A stretch of 64,000 nt of DNA from Achromobacter kerstersii (GTDB lineage: Bacteria; Pseudomonadota; Gammaproteobacteria; Burkholderiales; Burkholderiaceae_B): NCBI RefSeq assembly GCF_902859595.1, contig NZ_CADIJQ010000005.1, forward strand, positions 62,001-126,000, written 5' to 3'. The translations under genes and the position numbers were made by a program. The stretch's first letter is position 1, and every line of letters begins with the position of its first letter. The notes under the pieces were generated by a model that was given only the letters and a program-made list of their open reading frames with translations, ran no database searches and was not told where the DNA came from. This document shows positions 32,741 to 43,550 of the stretch, piece by piece.

Positions 32741-33280
32741 ATGGAACAATTTCACGCCACCACCATCGTGTGTGTGCGCCGCGGCAACCGCGTCGCGCTC
32801 GGAGGCGATGGCCAGGTCACCCTGGGCAACATCGTCGTCAAGGGCACGGCCCGCAAAATCCGCCGCCTGTACCACGACAAGATCCTGGCCGGTTTCGCCG
32901 GCGCCACCGCCGACGCATTCACGTTGCAGGAACGCTTCGAAGCCAAACTTGAAAAGCATCAGGGCAACCTGATGCGCGCTGCGGTTGAACTCACCCGCGA
33001 CTGGCGCACCGACCGCGTCCTGCGCCGCCTGGAAGCCATGCTGATCGTGGCCGACACCGAGCACACGCTGGTGCTCACCGGCAACGGCGACGTCCTGGAA
33101 CCCGAACACGGCCTGGCCGCCATCGGCTCCGGCGGCGCGTATGCCCAGTCAGCCGCGCTGGCGCTGTTGCGCAACACCGAGCTGTCGCCCGAGGCCGTCG
33201 TCAAGCAATCGCTGGAAATCGCCGGCGACCTCTGCATCTACACCAATCAGAACCACGTCATCGAAACGCTGGGCGACTGA
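32741..33280 (+). CDS. hslV: ATP-dependent protease subunit HslV (ClpQ)
   Basis: Peptidase subunit (179 aa) of the HslUV two-component protease, a cytosolic dodecamer. The N-terminus [15 protein letters not shown] shows a six-residue propeptide and the catalytic threonine at position 7. The GDGQVTLG and [14 protein letters not shown] motifs are conserved. The gene has a strong AAGGAAGG Shine-Dalgarno and is followed by hslU after 82 bp. Confidence 0.97.
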   Translation: MEQFHATTIVCVRRGNRVALGGDGQVTLGNIVVKGTARKIRRLYHDKILAGFAGATADAFTLQERFEAKLEKHQGNLMRAAVELTRDWRTDRVLRRLEAMLIVADTEHTLVLTGNGDVLEPEHGLAAIGSGGAYAQSAALALLRNTELSPEAVVKQSLEIAGDLCIYTNQNHVIETLGD

Positions 33281-33362
33281 CGCCCGACACGCGGCGCGCG
33301 GGGCACGCCCCTCGCGCCGCGGCCGCTTCCCCAGCCCGCTCTAGCTTCAAGGATTCGCCCTC

Positions 33363-34697
<1,335 letters not shown>

Positions 34698-34754
34698 GCC
34701 GGGATGGGCACGGGGCCGGGTCTTACGATTCAATCAGCCCCGACCCTCCATCGG

Positions 34755-34797
34755 CAAAAAGCCGCTTGCCGCGTGATTGCGGTAAGCGGCTTTTTTA
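34755..34797 (+). terminator. Intrinsic terminator after hslU
   Basis: AAAAAGCCGCTT with CCGC pairs with GCGG and AAGCGGCTTTTTT around GTGATT. The stem is long and ends in a T-run. The A-run on the left lets it also work for leftward transcripts. Confidence 0.93.
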
Positions 34798-34810
34798 TGG
34801 GAGCGGGGTC

Positions 34811-34912
34811 AGGTCGCGGTCTTCAGGTCGTCGATGTTTAGGTCGTCGATGTTTAGGTCGTCGCTTTTAGGTCGCCGTTCTCAGGTCGTAATCTTCAGAC
34901 CGATATCTTCAA
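34811..34912. repeat. 14-15-bp minisatellite downstream of the CusF-like gene
   Basis: Units begin AGGTCG and continue TCGATGTTT, TCGATGTTT, TCGCTTTT, CCGTTCTC, TAATCTTC and so on, about seven copies with rising divergence. The array sits between the hslU terminator and the 3' end of the convergent CusF-like gene. Confidence 0.85.
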
Positions 34913-34937
34913 GACCGCGAGCCCCAATTTGTGATCT

Positions 34938-35243
34938 TCAGTTCGTAATCGCCGTCACCACGTACTTGCCATCCTTGCGCGTCGCGGTGAAGCGCACCTT
35001 GTCGCCCGCCTTGATCTTGGCCAGCAAGGCCGGATCGGCGTCGTACACCAGCGTCATGGCCGGCAAGTCCAGCGCCTTGATCTCATCGTGCTTGATCGTC
35101 ACCTTGCCCGCCGCCGGGTCCACGCGCCGCACTTCCCCGCTGGCGTCGGCCTGCTGCGCAAACGCCAGCGGCGTCGCCAGCGACACAACGGCCATCGCGG
35201 TCGCGACAGCCATGGGCATTGCATATTTGCGGTCAAAAGCCAT
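34938..35243 (-). CDS. CusF-like periplasmic copper-binding protein
   Basis: This is a 101-residue secreted protein with a signal peptide (about 1-30, ending PLAFA before QQADAS) and a CusF fold: GEVRRVDPAAGKVTIKHDEI, then LDLPAMTLVYDADP. In CusF the Cu(I)/Ag(I) site uses His, Trp and two Met (H..., WPAMTM). Here the His and first Met are kept, Trp is Leu, and the second Met is Leu. Metal binding may therefore be weak or altered. The start at 35243 has GGAGG upstream. No CusCBA or copper sensor genes lie nearby. Confidence 0.85.
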   Translation of the reverse strand: MAFDRKYAMPMAVATAMAVVSLATPLAFAQQADASGEVRRVDPAAGKVTIKHDEIKALDLPAMTLVYDADPALLAKIKAGDKVRFTATRKDGKYVVTAITN

Positions 35244-35454
35244 ACAGGCATCCTCCATTGACAGCGAAAGCCAAAGAGCCGGAACACACCGCCCTTCCCG
35301 CTTTCCACAATGCTAGGATACCGCCGTTATGAAACAGTTCCTGCGGCAGAACGCAACAATCCTGACGGTTGATTGCGAACCGGCCCCTCTCTCCTGGGCG
35401 CCCGCTTACCGCTGGACGCAACCCCCCACATTTATCCAATTCAGGACGTTTCCC

Positions 35455-36009
35455 ATGGCCAACCGCTTATCTGTCATTGCCACCCGCACGGGAGACGACG
35501 GCACCACCGGGCTGGGGGACGGATCACGCACTCCCAAGGACGCGCCGCGCATCGCTGCGTTGGGTGATGTGGATGAGCTGAACAGCGTCATCGGCGTGCT
35601 GCTGGCGGAACCGCTGCCGCCCGAGATCTCGATTGATCTGATGGCGATCCAGCACGACCTGTTCGACATGGGCGCGGAACTCTGCATCCCGGGGCACACG
35701 GCTGTCAGCGACGAACAGGTCGCCCGCCTGGACGCGCGCCTGGCGCATTACAACGGGTCGCTGACGCCCTTGCGCGAGTTCATCCTGCCCGGCGGCACGC
35801 GGGCCGCGGCGCAGGCGCATGTTGCGCGGACGGTTTGCCGAAGAGCCGAACGGGCCGTGGTGGCGTTAGCGGGAGTTGAGGCGGTGAACCCGCCGGTGCG
35901 GCAGTATTTGAACCGGCTGTCGGATCTGATGTTTGTGTTGGCGAGATGTATAAACCAACATGCGGGACAAAAAGATACGTTCTGGGCAAGCGCTCAGGCG
36001 CGCCGATAG
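35455..36009 (+). CDS. PduO-type ATP:cob(I)alamin adenosyltransferase
   Basis: Cytosolic enzyme (184 aa) that adds the 5'-deoxyadenosyl group to reduced cobalamin. The ATP-binding N-terminal motif TRTGDDGTTGLGDGSR at 10-25 and the CRRAERAVV motif near 130-138 are diagnostic. The ATG at 35455 with AGGA upstream gives the normal length; an upstream extension to 35329 is unlikely. It stands alone between the CusF-like gene and the rml operon. Confidence 0.93.
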   Translation: MANRLSVIATRTGDDGTTGLGDGSRTPKDAPRIAALGDVDELNSVIGVLLAEPLPPEISIDLMAIQHDLFDMGAELCIPGHTAVSDEQVARLDARLAHYNGSLTPLREFILPGGTRAAAQAHVARTVCRRAERAVVALAGVEAVNPPVRQYLNRLSDLMFVLARCINQHAGQKDTFWASAQARR

Positions 36010-36057
36010 GTTGCGGCCGGCATACGCCGGACGCCATCGGCCAAGGGTTTGAGGCAT

Positions 36058-37119
36058 ATGAGCATTATTGTCACCGGCGGGGCCGGCTTCATTGGGTCCA
36101 ATTTCGTCTTGGATTGGCTCGCGCGCAGCGACGAACCCGTCATCACCCTGGATAAACTGACCTACGCCGGCAATCTGGACAATTTGGCCTCATTGGCGGG
36201 TGACCCTCGCCATCGCTTCGTCCACGGCGACATCGCCGATCAGACAGCCGTCCTGAATCTGCTGTATACGCATCGCCCACGGGCGCTGATCAATTTCGCC
36301 GCCGAAACCCATGTCGACCGGTCCATCGCCGATCCGGAGGCATTCATCCAAGCCAATGTGCTGGGCACCTTCCATCTATTGGAAGCCACGCGCAGCTACT
36401 GGTCCACCTTGGATGCAGCAGGCAGGAATGAATTCCGCTTCCTGCATGTCTCGACCGACGAAGTCTATGGCTCGCTGGAAGACGACGGTACGCCATTCAC
36501 CGAACAGACCCGCTACGCGCCCAATAGCCCGTATTCCGCCAGCAAGGCCGCCAGCGATCACTTCGTTCGCGCCTATCATCAGACCTACGGTCTGCCCGTA
36601 CTGACGTCCAATTGCTCCAACAATTACGGCCCTCGGCAGTTTCCGGAAAAACTGATCCCGCTGATCATCCACCATGCCTTCGCCGGCAAACCCCTGCCGA
36701 TCTATGGAGATGGCTTGCAGCGGCGGGATTGGTTGTACGTCTCCGATCATTGCGACGCCATCCGCAGAATGCTCGAGGCTGGCACGCCCGGCGCCACGTA
36801 CAACGTAGGCGGATGGAACGAAATGACCAATCTGGACCTGGTGCGCGGACTTTGCCGGCGTCTGGACGAATTGCGGCCGCGAGCCGATGGAAAGCCCTAT
36901 GCGGATCAACTCGTCCTCGTCCCCGATCGGGCGGGTCACGATCGCCGTTACGCGGTCGATGCCTCGCGACTGCAACGCGAACTAGGTTGGATGCCGGCAG
37001 AAACATTCGAGTCAGGCATCGAAAAGACGGTGCAGTGGTATCTGCAAGAGACTCAGTGGGTCGCCAATGTCGCCAGTGGCGCCTATCGCAAGTTCCCTGT
37101 GCCTTGCAACGGGAGCTAG
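36058..37119 (+). CDS. rmlB: dTDP-glucose 4,6-dehydratase
   Basis: NAD-dependent short-chain dehydrogenase-type enzyme (353 aa), the second step of dTDP-L-rhamnose synthesis. It has the GGAGFIGSNF nucleotide-binding loop at 7-16, the THVDRSI segment, the STDEVYGSL and Tyr-x3-Lys motif (YSASK) and the RDWLYV substrate region. The start at 36058 gives the standard N-terminus MSIIVTGGAG. It is first of four co-oriented rml genes, two base pairs from the rmlD start. Confidence 0.96.
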   Translation: MSIIVTGGAGFIGSNFVLDWLARSDEPVITLDKLTYAGNLDNLASLAGDPRHRFVHGDIADQTAVLNLLYTHRPRALINFAAETHVDRSIADPEAFIQANVLGTFHLLEATRSYWSTLDAAGRNEFRFLHVSTDEVYGSLEDDGTPFTEQTRYAPNSPYSASKAASDHFVRAYHQTYGLPVLTSNCSNNYGPRQFPEKLIPLIIHHAFAGKPLPIYGDGLQRRDWLYVSDHCDAIRRMLEAGTPGATYNVGGWNEMTNLDLVRGLCRRLDELRPRADGKPYADQLVLVPDRAGHDRRYAVDASRLQRELGWMPAETFESGIEKTVQWYLQETQWVANVASGAYRKFPVPCNGS

Positions 37120-37120
37120 C

Positions 37121-38029
37121 GTGAAGATCCTGTTGCTGGGCAAGGCGGGGCAGATTGGCCGGGAATTGCGGCGCACCTTGCCCGCCCTGGGGGAGTTCGT
37201 GTCTCTGGGACGCGAAAATGTTGATTTGTGCAATCAGCAAGCCCTTCGCAACGCGATGTCGGCCCACCAGCCTGATGTCATCGTCAACGCGGCGGGCTAC
37301 ACCGCCGTTGATCTGGCGGAATCGCATCGGGAAACTGCCGATTTGGTCAATGCCCAGGCCGTCGCCACGCTGGCCCGCTACGCCAAAGACGCGAGCGCCC
37401 TGCTGGTTCACTATTCCACCGACTATGTGTTCGACGGCGCCAGCACTGCGGCTTATACCGAGACCGACACGCCATCGCCCCTAAATGTGTATGGCGTCAC
37501 CAAGCTTGCCGGGGAAGCCGCCATCGCGGCCAGCACATGCGATGCGCTGATTTTGCGCTGCAGCTGGGTCTATGCGATGCACGGTCAGAATTTCCCGAAC
37601 ACGATCTTGCGCCTCGCGCGCGAGCGCGACAGGCTGGAGGTCGTTGCGGATCAAATCGGCACACCCACATCTGCGGCACTCATCGCGGCCATCACCCAGC
37701 GCGCCATCGAAGGGCGTCGCCGAAATGTGCTGGCAAGTGGCATCTATCACCTGGCGGCAAGCGGCGCGACAAGCTGGCACGCTTACGCACAGTACCTGGT
37801 TGCGGGCGCAGCCGCACGCGGGATGCCGTTACGGCTGTCACCCGACAGCATCCGCGCCGTCACGTCGGCAGACTACCGTGCCGCAGCAACCCGCCCTCAT
37901 AATTCCCGGCTGAACACCTCCCTGCTTACCGGCGCGCTAGGCCTGCAATTACCGGACTGGACGCAAGGGGTTGACGGCTTGTTGGATCAACTTTCAGAAC
38001 GAGCAAAATGCGGCGCACACAACCCATGA
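37121..38029 (+). CDS. rmlD: dTDP-4-dehydrorhamnose reductase
   Basis: Final-step reductase (302 aa) of the dTDP-L-rhamnose pathway. The N-terminus [15 protein letters not shown] carries the nucleotide-binding loop, followed by [13 protein letters not shown] and YSTDYVFDG, and the YGVTKLAGE catalytic motif near 125-133. The start is GTG at 37121 with GGGAG upstream. The stop overlaps the rmlA ATG in ATGA (38026-38029). Confidence 0.95.
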   Translation: MKILLLGKAGQIGRELRRTLPALGEFVSLGRENVDLCNQQALRNAMSAHQPDVIVNAAGYTAVDLAESHRETADLVNAQAVATLARYAKDASALLVHYSTDYVFDGASTAAYTETDTPSPLNVYGVTKLAGEAAIAASTCDALILRCSWVYAMHGQNFPNTILRLARERDRLEVVADQIGTPTSAALIAAITQRAIEGRRRNVLASGIYHLAASGATSWHAYAQYLVAGAAARGMPLRLSPDSIRAVTSADYRAAATRPHNSRLNTSLLTGALGLQLPDWTQGVDGLLDQLSERAKCGAHNP

Positions 38030-38910
38030 CACGCAAAGGCATCGTCCTGGCAGGCGGTTCCGGCGCCCGCCTGCATCCGGCTACGCTCGCGATCAGCAAA
38101 CAATTGCTGCCCGTCTTCGACAAGCCAATGATCTACTACCCGCTCACCACCCTGATGCTGGCAGGCGTGCGCGATATTTTGATCATCTCCACCCCGCAGG
38201 ACACCCCTCGTTTTCAGCAACTGCTGCAAGATGGGTCGCAATGGGGTTTGAACCTGCAATATGCCGTCCAGCCGTCGCCTGAGGGCCTGGCTCAGGCTTT
38301 TCTGATCGGTGCCTCTTTCATTGGCCAAGGGCCTTGCGCGCTGGTATTGGGCGACAACATTTTCTATGGCCACGAACTGCCCAAACTGCTGCAACGCGCC
38401 AATGCGCGAACGGAAGGCGCAACCGTATTCACCTACCATGTCCAGGACCCGCAACGCTATGGCGTGGCCGAGTTCAACCAGGATGGCAAGGTACTGTCCA
38501 TTGAAGAAAAACCTGCCCAGCCGCGTTCCAACTACGCCGTGACCGGCCTATATTTCTACGACAACCATGTGATCGATATCGCCCGCAGCATCCGGCCATC
38601 CGCGCGCGGCGAGCTCGAAATCACCGACGTGAACCAGCGCTACCTTGAACAGGGCTCGCTCGCCGTGGAAATCATGGGCCGCGGCTTCGCCTGGCTGGAT
38701 ACGGGCACGCACGAATCGTTGCTGGAAGCCAGCCAGTTCATTGCGACCCTTGAGCACCGCCAAGGGTTGAAAGTGGCATGCCCGGAAGAAATCGCCTATC
38801 GGCAGCAATGGATTACCGCCGAGGCGCTGGCGAGGCTAGCTGCGCCGTTATCGAAAAGCGGCTACGGCGAATACCTGAATCGCGTCCTCAAGGACAAGGT
38901 GGTGTTCTGA
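38026..38910 (+). CDS. rmlA: Glucose-1-phosphate thymidylyltransferase
   Basis: First enzyme (294 aa) of the pathway, making dTDP-glucose. The signature [16 protein letters not shown] is at 5-20, and [10 protein letters not shown] and [20 protein letters not shown] are typical. The ATGA overlap with rmlD supports the start at 38026 over an upstream ATG at 38008. The stop overlaps the rmlC start in TGATG. Confidence 0.96.
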   Translation: MTRKGIVLAGGSGARLHPATLAISKQLLPVFDKPMIYYPLTTLMLAGVRDILIISTPQDTPRFQQLLQDGSQWGLNLQYAVQPSPEGLAQAFLIGASFIGQGPCALVLGDNIFYGHELPKLLQRANARTEGATVFTYHVQDPQRYGVAEFNQDGKVLSIEEKPAQPRSNYAVTGLYFYDNHVIDIARSIRPSARGELEITDVNQRYLEQGSLAVEIMGRGFAWLDTGTHESLLEASQFIATLEHRQGLKVACPEEIAYRQQWITAEALARLAAPLSKSGYGEYLNRVLKDKVVF

Positions 38911-39452
38911 TGAAAGCCTTCCCGCAAGCGCTGCCAGAGGTCTTGCTACTGGAACCCCGTGTGTTCAGCGACGAACGTGGTTTTTTCTTCGAGAGCTTCA
39001 ATGAGCGAGCGTTCGAAGCCGCCACGGGGTTGCAGCGCCACTTCGTGCAGGACAATCACTCACGTTCGATTCGAGGCGTACTGCGCGGCTTGCACTATCA
39101 GCTTGAACAGCCGCAGGGAAAACTCGTGCGCGTCTGCGTGGGAGAGATCTTTGATGTTGCGGTAGACGTGCGGCGCGGGTCGCCCACGTTCGGGCAATGG
39201 GCCGGCGCGTATCTTAGCGCCGAGAACAAGCGCCAGTTGTGGATACCCGAAGGGTACGCACACGGCTTTCTGACGTTGTCGGAATCTGCCGAAGTGCTAT
39301 ACCGGGCCACGAACTACTATGCTCCGGAATTTGAACGCTGCATCCGCTGGGATGACCCCGATCTGGCTATCGCGTGGCCCGGCAGCGAAACGCCGCTGCT
39401 GTCCCAAAAGGACCGCCACGGCGTATCGCTGAAAAATGCCCAACTGGGCTGA
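38910..39452 (+). CDS. rmlC: dTDP-4-dehydrorhamnose 3,5-epimerase
   Basis: Cupin-fold epimerase (180 aa) that acts third in dTDP-L-rhamnose synthesis. DERGFFFESFNERAFEAATG, the FVQDNHSRSIRGVLRGLHYQ segment with the catalytic His, and WIPEGYAHGFLTLSE are conserved. It ends the rmlBDAC operon. Its stop codon abuts the convergent lipA stop in a shared TGATCA, with no intergenic base. The product feeds LPS core or O-antigen glycosylation. Confidence 0.96.
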   Translation: MKAFPQALPEVLLLEPRVFSDERGFFFESFNERAFEAATGLQRHFVQDNHSRSIRGVLRGLHYQLEQPQGKLVRVCVGEIFDVAVDVRRGSPTFGQWAGAYLSAENKRQLWIPEGYAHGFLTLSESAEVLYRATNYYAPEFERCIRWDDPDLAIAWPGSETPLLSQKDRHGVSLKNAQLG

Positions 39453-40463
39453 TCAATTCACCCCAGCCGCATGCGCCTGTTCATCCGCATGGTACGAAGA
39501 CCGCACCATCGCCCCCACCGCCGCATGCGAGAACCCCATCGCATACGCCTCACGTTCAAACATCGCGAATGTATCCGGGTGCACATACCGCAGCACGGGC
39601 AAGTGATGCTCTGACGGCTGCAGATACTGGCCGATCGTCAGCATATCCACGTTGTGTTCGCGCATATCCCGCATCACTTCCAGGATTTCCTCATCCGTTT
39701 CACCCAAACCCAGCATCAGCCCTGACTTGGTGGCGACTTCAGGATGCAGCTTCTTGAACTCGGCCAGCAGCTTCAGGGAGTGCATGTAGTCCGAACCCGG
39801 GCGTGCCTGCTTGTACAGACGCGGCACGGTTTCCAGGTTGTGGTTCATGACGTCCGGGGGGCCGGCGTTCAGGATGGTCAGTGCGCGGTCCAGGCGGCCG
39901 CGGAAGTCGGGCACCAGCACTTCAATACGGGTTGTGGGCGACAGTTCGCGGATGCGCGTGATGCAGTCCACGAAGTGGCCGGCGCCGCCGTCGCGCAGGT
40001 CGTCGCGGTCAACCGAGGTGATGACCACATACGACAGCTTCAGCGCGGCGATGGTGCGCGCGAGGTTCTCGGGTTCTTTGGTGTCCAGCGGGTCGGGGCG
40101 GCCATGGCCCACATCACAGAACGGGCAGCGGCGGGTGCACTTGTCGCCCATGATCATGAACGTGGCAGTGCCCTTGCCGAAGCATTCGCCGATGTTGGGG
40201 CAGGACGCTTCTTCGCACACCGTGTGCAGGTTGTGCTCGCGCAGGATGCGTTTGATGTCGTAGAAGCGCGAGCCGGGCGCGGCGGCCTTCACGCGAATCC
40301 ACTCAGGCTTCTTCAGGCGCTCGGCCGGAACGATCTTGATGGGGATGCGTGCCGTCTTGGCCTGCGATTTCTGTTTTTGCGTCGGATCGTAGACGGCTTC
40401 CGCGGGAGCGGCCGCAGCGGCGGATTCGTTCGAGGGGACAGGGGACTCGGCGAGCGTGGACAT
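39453..40463 (-). CDS. lipA: Lipoyl synthase
   Basis: Radical SAM enzyme (336 aa) that inserts two sulfurs into octanoyl-protein. The auxiliary cluster cysteines are C83, C88 and C94 ([12 protein letters not shown]), and the radical SAM motif is C109-x3-C113-x2-C116 (CTRRCPFC). The N-terminal 45 residues are alanine-rich, variable and probably disordered. lipB lies 1.9 kb upstream on the same strand. The usual lipB-lipA neighbourhood is broken here by a repeat array, a LacI-like gene and a Sel1 protein. Confidence 0.97.
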   Translation of the reverse strand: MSTLAESPVPSNESAAAAAPAEAVYDPTQKQKSQAKTARIPIKIVPAERLKKPEWIRVKAAAPGSRFYDIKRILREHNLHTVCEEASCPNIGECFGKGTATFMIMGDKCTRRCPFCDVGHGRPDPLDTKEPENLARTIAALKLSYVVITSVDRDDLRDGGAGHFVDCITRIRELSPTTRIEVLVPDFRGRLDRALTILNAGPPDVMNHNLETVPRLYKQARPGSDYMHSLKLLAEFKKLHPEVATKSGLMLGLGETDEEILEVMRDMREHNVDMLTIGQYLQPSEHHLPVLRYVHPDTFAMFEREAYAMGFSHAAVGAMVRSSYHADEQAHAAGVN

Positions 40464-40549
40464 TGGGCACCTTCAAAACCGGTGCGCAAAGCGGCCCGGT
40501 CTGAGACAAAAAAGGCATTTTACCCTTCGCCGCCCGAGTACGCCCGAAG

Positions 40550-40700
40550 GCGTGGGGCCAGGGGTCCGGAGCTTGGAGCTTGGAGCTTGGAGCTTGGGGC
40601 TTGGAGCTTGGGGCTTGGGGCGTGGGGCCTGGGGTCCGGAGCTAGGGGCTAGGGGCGTAAGGCGATGCGCGACGGGCTAGGGGCTACGGGCGCTGGGCGC
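40550..40700. repeat. G-rich 7-bp repeat array in the lipA upstream gap
   Basis: AGCTTGG and GGCTTGG units follow one another from about 40570. The sequence then passes through GGGGCGTGGGGCCTGG and GGGGCTAG units to about 40690. GGGGTCCGGAGCT occurs at 40561 and again at 40631, so a 70-bp block may also be duplicated. This array and flanking unremarkable sequence make up the 327-bp gap 40464-40790. Confidence 0.85.
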
Positions 40701-40790
40701 CCGACGTGCACCCAGCGTCGGCGTCCCCCGCAGGCTGGGTTATCGTCTTGCCTGACCAATCCGCTGAAATCCCCCCTCTTTTCCGATCTG

Positions 40791-41603
40791 ATGTCTCTTC
40801 TTCCCCCGCCCCGCCTCGTCGCCCTGATCGCCCCCCGCCTGGATACCGGCCCCATGAGCCGGGCCATTCAGGCCTGTGCGGAACGGTTGGCGCCCGAGGG
40901 CTATTTCCTTGCGGCGGGCCCCTGGCACGACCCCGCCATGCTGCCGCAGCTGGCCGCCTTGCAACCGGCCGCCGCACTCGTCATGGGTCCGCTGGACGAG
41001 CCGGCCTTGCGCGCCGGACTGGCTGCGCTGGAAATACCGGTGGTGGAAACCTGGAACGCCTCGGCGCATCCCCTGGACACCGCAGTTGTCATCGACAACG
41101 AAGAGGCGGGCCGGGCCGCTGCGCGCCATCTGGCCGAAAAGCGGCACGCCATGGTGGCTTGCATCAGCGCTGACAATCCGTGGGAACGCGCGCGGCGCCA
41201 GGGTTTCATCAGCGCGGCGGCCGGGCTGGGTCTGGATCGGGTGGCGGATATCGTGCAGCCCGAAGTGCTGCAGATGAATGACGGCCGCATGGCCTTCTTG
41301 CGCTTGCTGGCCACCAATACGATCTTCGACGCGGTGTTTTGCACGTCGGACCTGCTGGCCGCGGCCGCGGTGTCAGAAGCGCACAACCGCGACTTGCACG
41401 TGCCGCAAGACCTGGCGGTGTTGGGGTTTACGGACGACGGCAGCGCCGCGCAATGGGCGCAGGGGCTGACGACGCTGGGCGTGGATGCCGCCGAGCTAGG
41501 CCGGCGTGCGGCGCAAGTGCTGCTGGACCGCCTGCAGGGCGAACTGGCGCCCGGCCAGCATCAAACGCTGGATGTCACGTTTGAGACGCGGCTAAGCACG
41601 TAA
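40791..41603 (+). CDS. LacI-type sensor domain protein lacking the DNA-binding domain
   Basis: About 270 residues from the ATG at 40791. RLVALIAPRLDTGPMSRAIQ begins the periplasmic-binding-like fold of LacI/GalR regulators, and HRDLHVPQDLAVLGFTDDG-like sequence and a C-terminal LGRRAAQVLLDRLQGE follow the family pattern. Full-length regulators are about 330-340 aa with a 60-residue helix-turn-helix in front. None is present in frame upstream, where the G-rich repeat array lies. It is either a truncated remnant or a stand-alone ligand-binding protein. Confidence 0.75.
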   Translation: MSLLPPPRLVALIAPRLDTGPMSRAIQACAERLAPEGYFLAAGPWHDPAMLPQLAALQPAAALVMGPLDEPALRAGLAALEIPVVETWNASAHPLDTAVVIDNEEAGRAAARHLAEKRHAMVACISADNPWERARRQGFISAAAGLGLDRVADIVQPEVLQMNDGRMAFLRLLATNTIFDAVFCTSDLLAAAAVSEAHNRDLHVPQDLAVLGFTDDGSAAQWAQGLTTLGVDAAELGRRAAQVLLDRLQGELAPGQHQTLDVTFETRLST

Positions 41604-41679
41604 TTGAACGCGGCTGAGCGCCTACTTTGATACGCGGCTAAGCGCGTGAGCGCCCGTCCCCTCACACCCGCCCGTCCCC

Positions 41680-42399
41680 TCACCCCTCATACAAGGCCGG
41701 AAAGCCGCAATCCTGCAGCATCCTATTCGCCTCGTTCAAAAACGCCGGCGTTGACGTTTCCGGGACTCGAACCAGCCACTGCACGGCTTCTTCCTTCTTG
41801 CCGCGCAGCAGCAACAGCCGCCCCAGATGGAACATGCCGCGGAAGTCGCCGCCTTCGGCACAGCGCTGGTAGCAGTCGAACGCGCGTTGCATGTCTTGCT
41901 CGACCACGTCGCCCGCTTCGTAGAAGCGTCCGACCACGCCAATGGACTTCACGTGGCCCATCTGCGCTGCCTGCTGGTACAGCGCCAGCGCGGCGGCCTT
42001 GTTCTGCGTAACGCCGCCCCGGCCGCTGCGCAGCATGTGCGCGTAGTTGTACATGCCCCAGTCCAGGCCGCGGTCGGCAGCCAAGCGGAACCAGTAGGCG
42101 GCGACGGTATCGTCGGCGGGCACGCCCCAGCCGTTTTCGTAACAACGGCCCACCATGTTGATGGCCATCGCGTGGTCTTTATTGGCGGCGCGCTTGAACC
42201 ACGCCAGGCCTTCTTCGGGCTGGCGGTCAACGCCTACGCCGTCGAGCAGCATCTGGCCATAAATGGTTTGCGCCTCGACCAGCCCGAGCTCAGCCGCAGC
42301 ATGTATCCAGGCGGCGTAGTCTTCAGCCGGTCCCTCGCGCAATCGGGCCAGCTGTTCGGGCGAGGTCGCGGCGACGTCCGCCGCGCTATACGTTTTCAT
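41680..42399 (-). CDS. Sel1-like (TPR-type) repeat protein
   Basis: A 239-residue protein made of Sel1-like helical repeats with the A-x2-L/G-Y-x2-G pattern: [31 protein letters not shown], then [31 protein letters not shown] and further copies. No signal peptide is visible. Such proteins act as scaffolds for protein-protein contacts; the partner is unknown. The start at 42399 (AGAGGG upstream) overlaps the lipB 3' end by 14 bp, so the two are probably co-translated. Confidence 0.88.
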   Translation of the reverse strand: MKTYSAADVAATSPEQLARLREGPAEDYAAWIHAAAELGLVEAQTIYGQMLLDGVGVDRQPEEGLAWFKRAANKDHAMAINMVGRCYENGWGVPADDTVAAYWFRLAADRGLDWGMYNYAHMLRSGRGGVTQNKAAALALYQQAAQMGHVKSIGVVGRFYEAGDVVEQDMQRAFDCYQRCAEGGDFRGMFHLGRLLLLRGKKEEAVQWLVRVPETSTPAFLNEANRMLQDCGFPALYEG

Positions 42400-43105
42400 G
42401 TTGATTCCCTCTGCGGCGCCAGGCATCCGCCAGATTCCGGGCCAGCGCATCGCCCACGTCGGTGGGCGTGCGCGTGACGCCACAGGCCGCCATATCGACG
42501 GTGCGCAGCCCTTCGTAACCACAGGGGTTGATGCCCAGAAAAGGCGTCAGATCCATCTGCACGTTCAGCGACACGCCGTGATAGGCGCGGCCGTTGCGGA
42601 TCTTGATGCCCAGCGCGGCAATTTTCGCCAGCTCGCCACGGTGAGGATTCGAGGCGGGGTCCGAGGTGGGGTCCAAGGAGGGGTCCAACGCGGCGTTCAA
42701 CGGGCAATCCACGGCAGGGTCCGGCACATACACGCCCGGCGCGCCGGGCTTGCGGCAAGCGCCCGCCACGCCATGCTGGGTCAAGGTGTCGATGACCGCG
42801 TCCTCCAGCAGCGTGACGTATTCCTTCACATACATATCCACGCGCCGCAGGTCGAACAGCGCGTACGCCATCACTTGCCCGGGGCCGTGATACGTCACCT
42901 GGCCGCCGCGGTCGCAATGAACGATGGGAATATTGCCGGGGTTGAGCACATGCTGCGGCAAGCCTGCCTGGCCCAGCGTGTAGACCGGCGCGTGCTCGCA
43001 CAGCCAGATTTCATCAGGCGTATCGGCGCCACGCTGGTTGGTGTAGGCCTGCATGTCCTGCCAGACCGGCAGGTAGTCCGCCGGCCGAGCGAGCCACTTG
43101 ATCAC
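42386..43105 (-). CDS. lipB: Octanoyl-[ACP]:protein N-octanoyltransferase
   Basis: First enzyme of lipoate synthesis (239 aa), transferring octanoate from ACP to lipoyl domains. [35 protein letters not shown] with the catalytic Lys, and [10 protein letters not shown] with the catalytic Cys are intact. It starts with GTG at 43105. A Pro-, Asp- and Ser-rich stretch ([19 protein letters not shown]) is inserted between VYVPD and the KIAALG block. It is coded by 12-bp repeats and absent from the family core. Confidence 0.95.
   Translation of the reverse strand: MIKWLARPADYLPVWQDMQAYTNQRGADTPDEIWLCEHAPVYTLGQAGLPQHVLNPGNIPIVHCDRGGQVTYHGPGQVMAYALFDLRRVDMYVKEYVTLLEDAVIDTLTQHGVAGACRKPGAPGVYVPDPAVDCPLNAALDPSLDPTSDPASNPHRGELAKIAALGIKIRNGRAYHGVSLNVQMDLTPFLGINPCGYEGLRTVDMAACGVTRTPTDVGDALARNLADAWRRRGNQHENV
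42643..42697. repeat. 12-bp repeat insertion inside lipB
   Basis: Units like GAGGCGGGGTCC, GAGGTGGGGTCC, AAGGAGGGGTCC and AACGCGGCGTTC follow in frame. On the coding strand they give the Asp-Pro-Ser/Thr steps inserted in LipB. Confidence 0.8.
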
Positions 43106-43116
43106 GGCAATTCCGA

Positions 43117-43389
43117 TTACAGAACGATGGACACCATCGGATGACCGTGCAGGGCCTTGTACAGGTTGTCCAGCTGCTCGCGCGAAGTGGCGCGCACGAT
43201 GAACGTCAGGCCCATGTAGTTGCCGCCCTTGCTGGGACGCATCTCGACGGTCGCGGCGTCAAAGCCGGGGTCGAATTGCAGCACGACGTCAGTCAGCGTC
43301 TGCGCAAACTCGGGATGCTGCTTGCCCATGACCTTGATGGGAAAGTCGCTGGGATATTCGATAAGCGATTCTTCGGGCGGAATATGCAT
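43117..43389 (-). CDS. DUF493 (YbeD-like) protein
   Basis: A 90-residue cytosolic protein of the YbeD family. It resembles ACT domains: [11 protein letters not shown], the central [21 protein letters not shown] and the terminal [11 protein letters not shown]. YbeD genes commonly lie directly upstream of lipB, as here with an 11-bp gap. A regulatory role in lipoate metabolism has been suggested but is not shown. AGGTAA lies seven bases before the ATG. Confidence 0.92.
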   Translation of the reverse strand: MHIPPEESLIEYPSDFPIKVMGKQHPEFAQTLTDVVLQFDPGFDAATVEMRPSKGGNYMGLTFIVRATSREQLDNLYKALHGHPMVSIVL

Positions 43390-43550
43390 GAGATTTACCT
43401 AGGGAAGTGGTTGCCCCTGAACGTTCTTATATGGGGGCAAGCTGCGCTCAGGCAAGTGCCGCCGGAACGACGGGCGGCGGTAATATCAGCCGCCCGGTGA
43501 CTCGAACAACGGCGTCGCCTGGGCAGCGTCGCTTATCGGTTGCTGAGGGG

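Noticed and set aside
39374-39757. Pro/His-rich plus-strand frame over the lipA 3' end
   Set aside because: It is antisense to the conserved C-terminus of lipoyl synthase and carries no start signal.
43470-43505. GC-rich hairpin (GGGCGGC ... GCCGCCC) between DUF493 and dat
   Set aside because: There is no T-run, conservation is unknown, and such pairings are frequent in this base composition.
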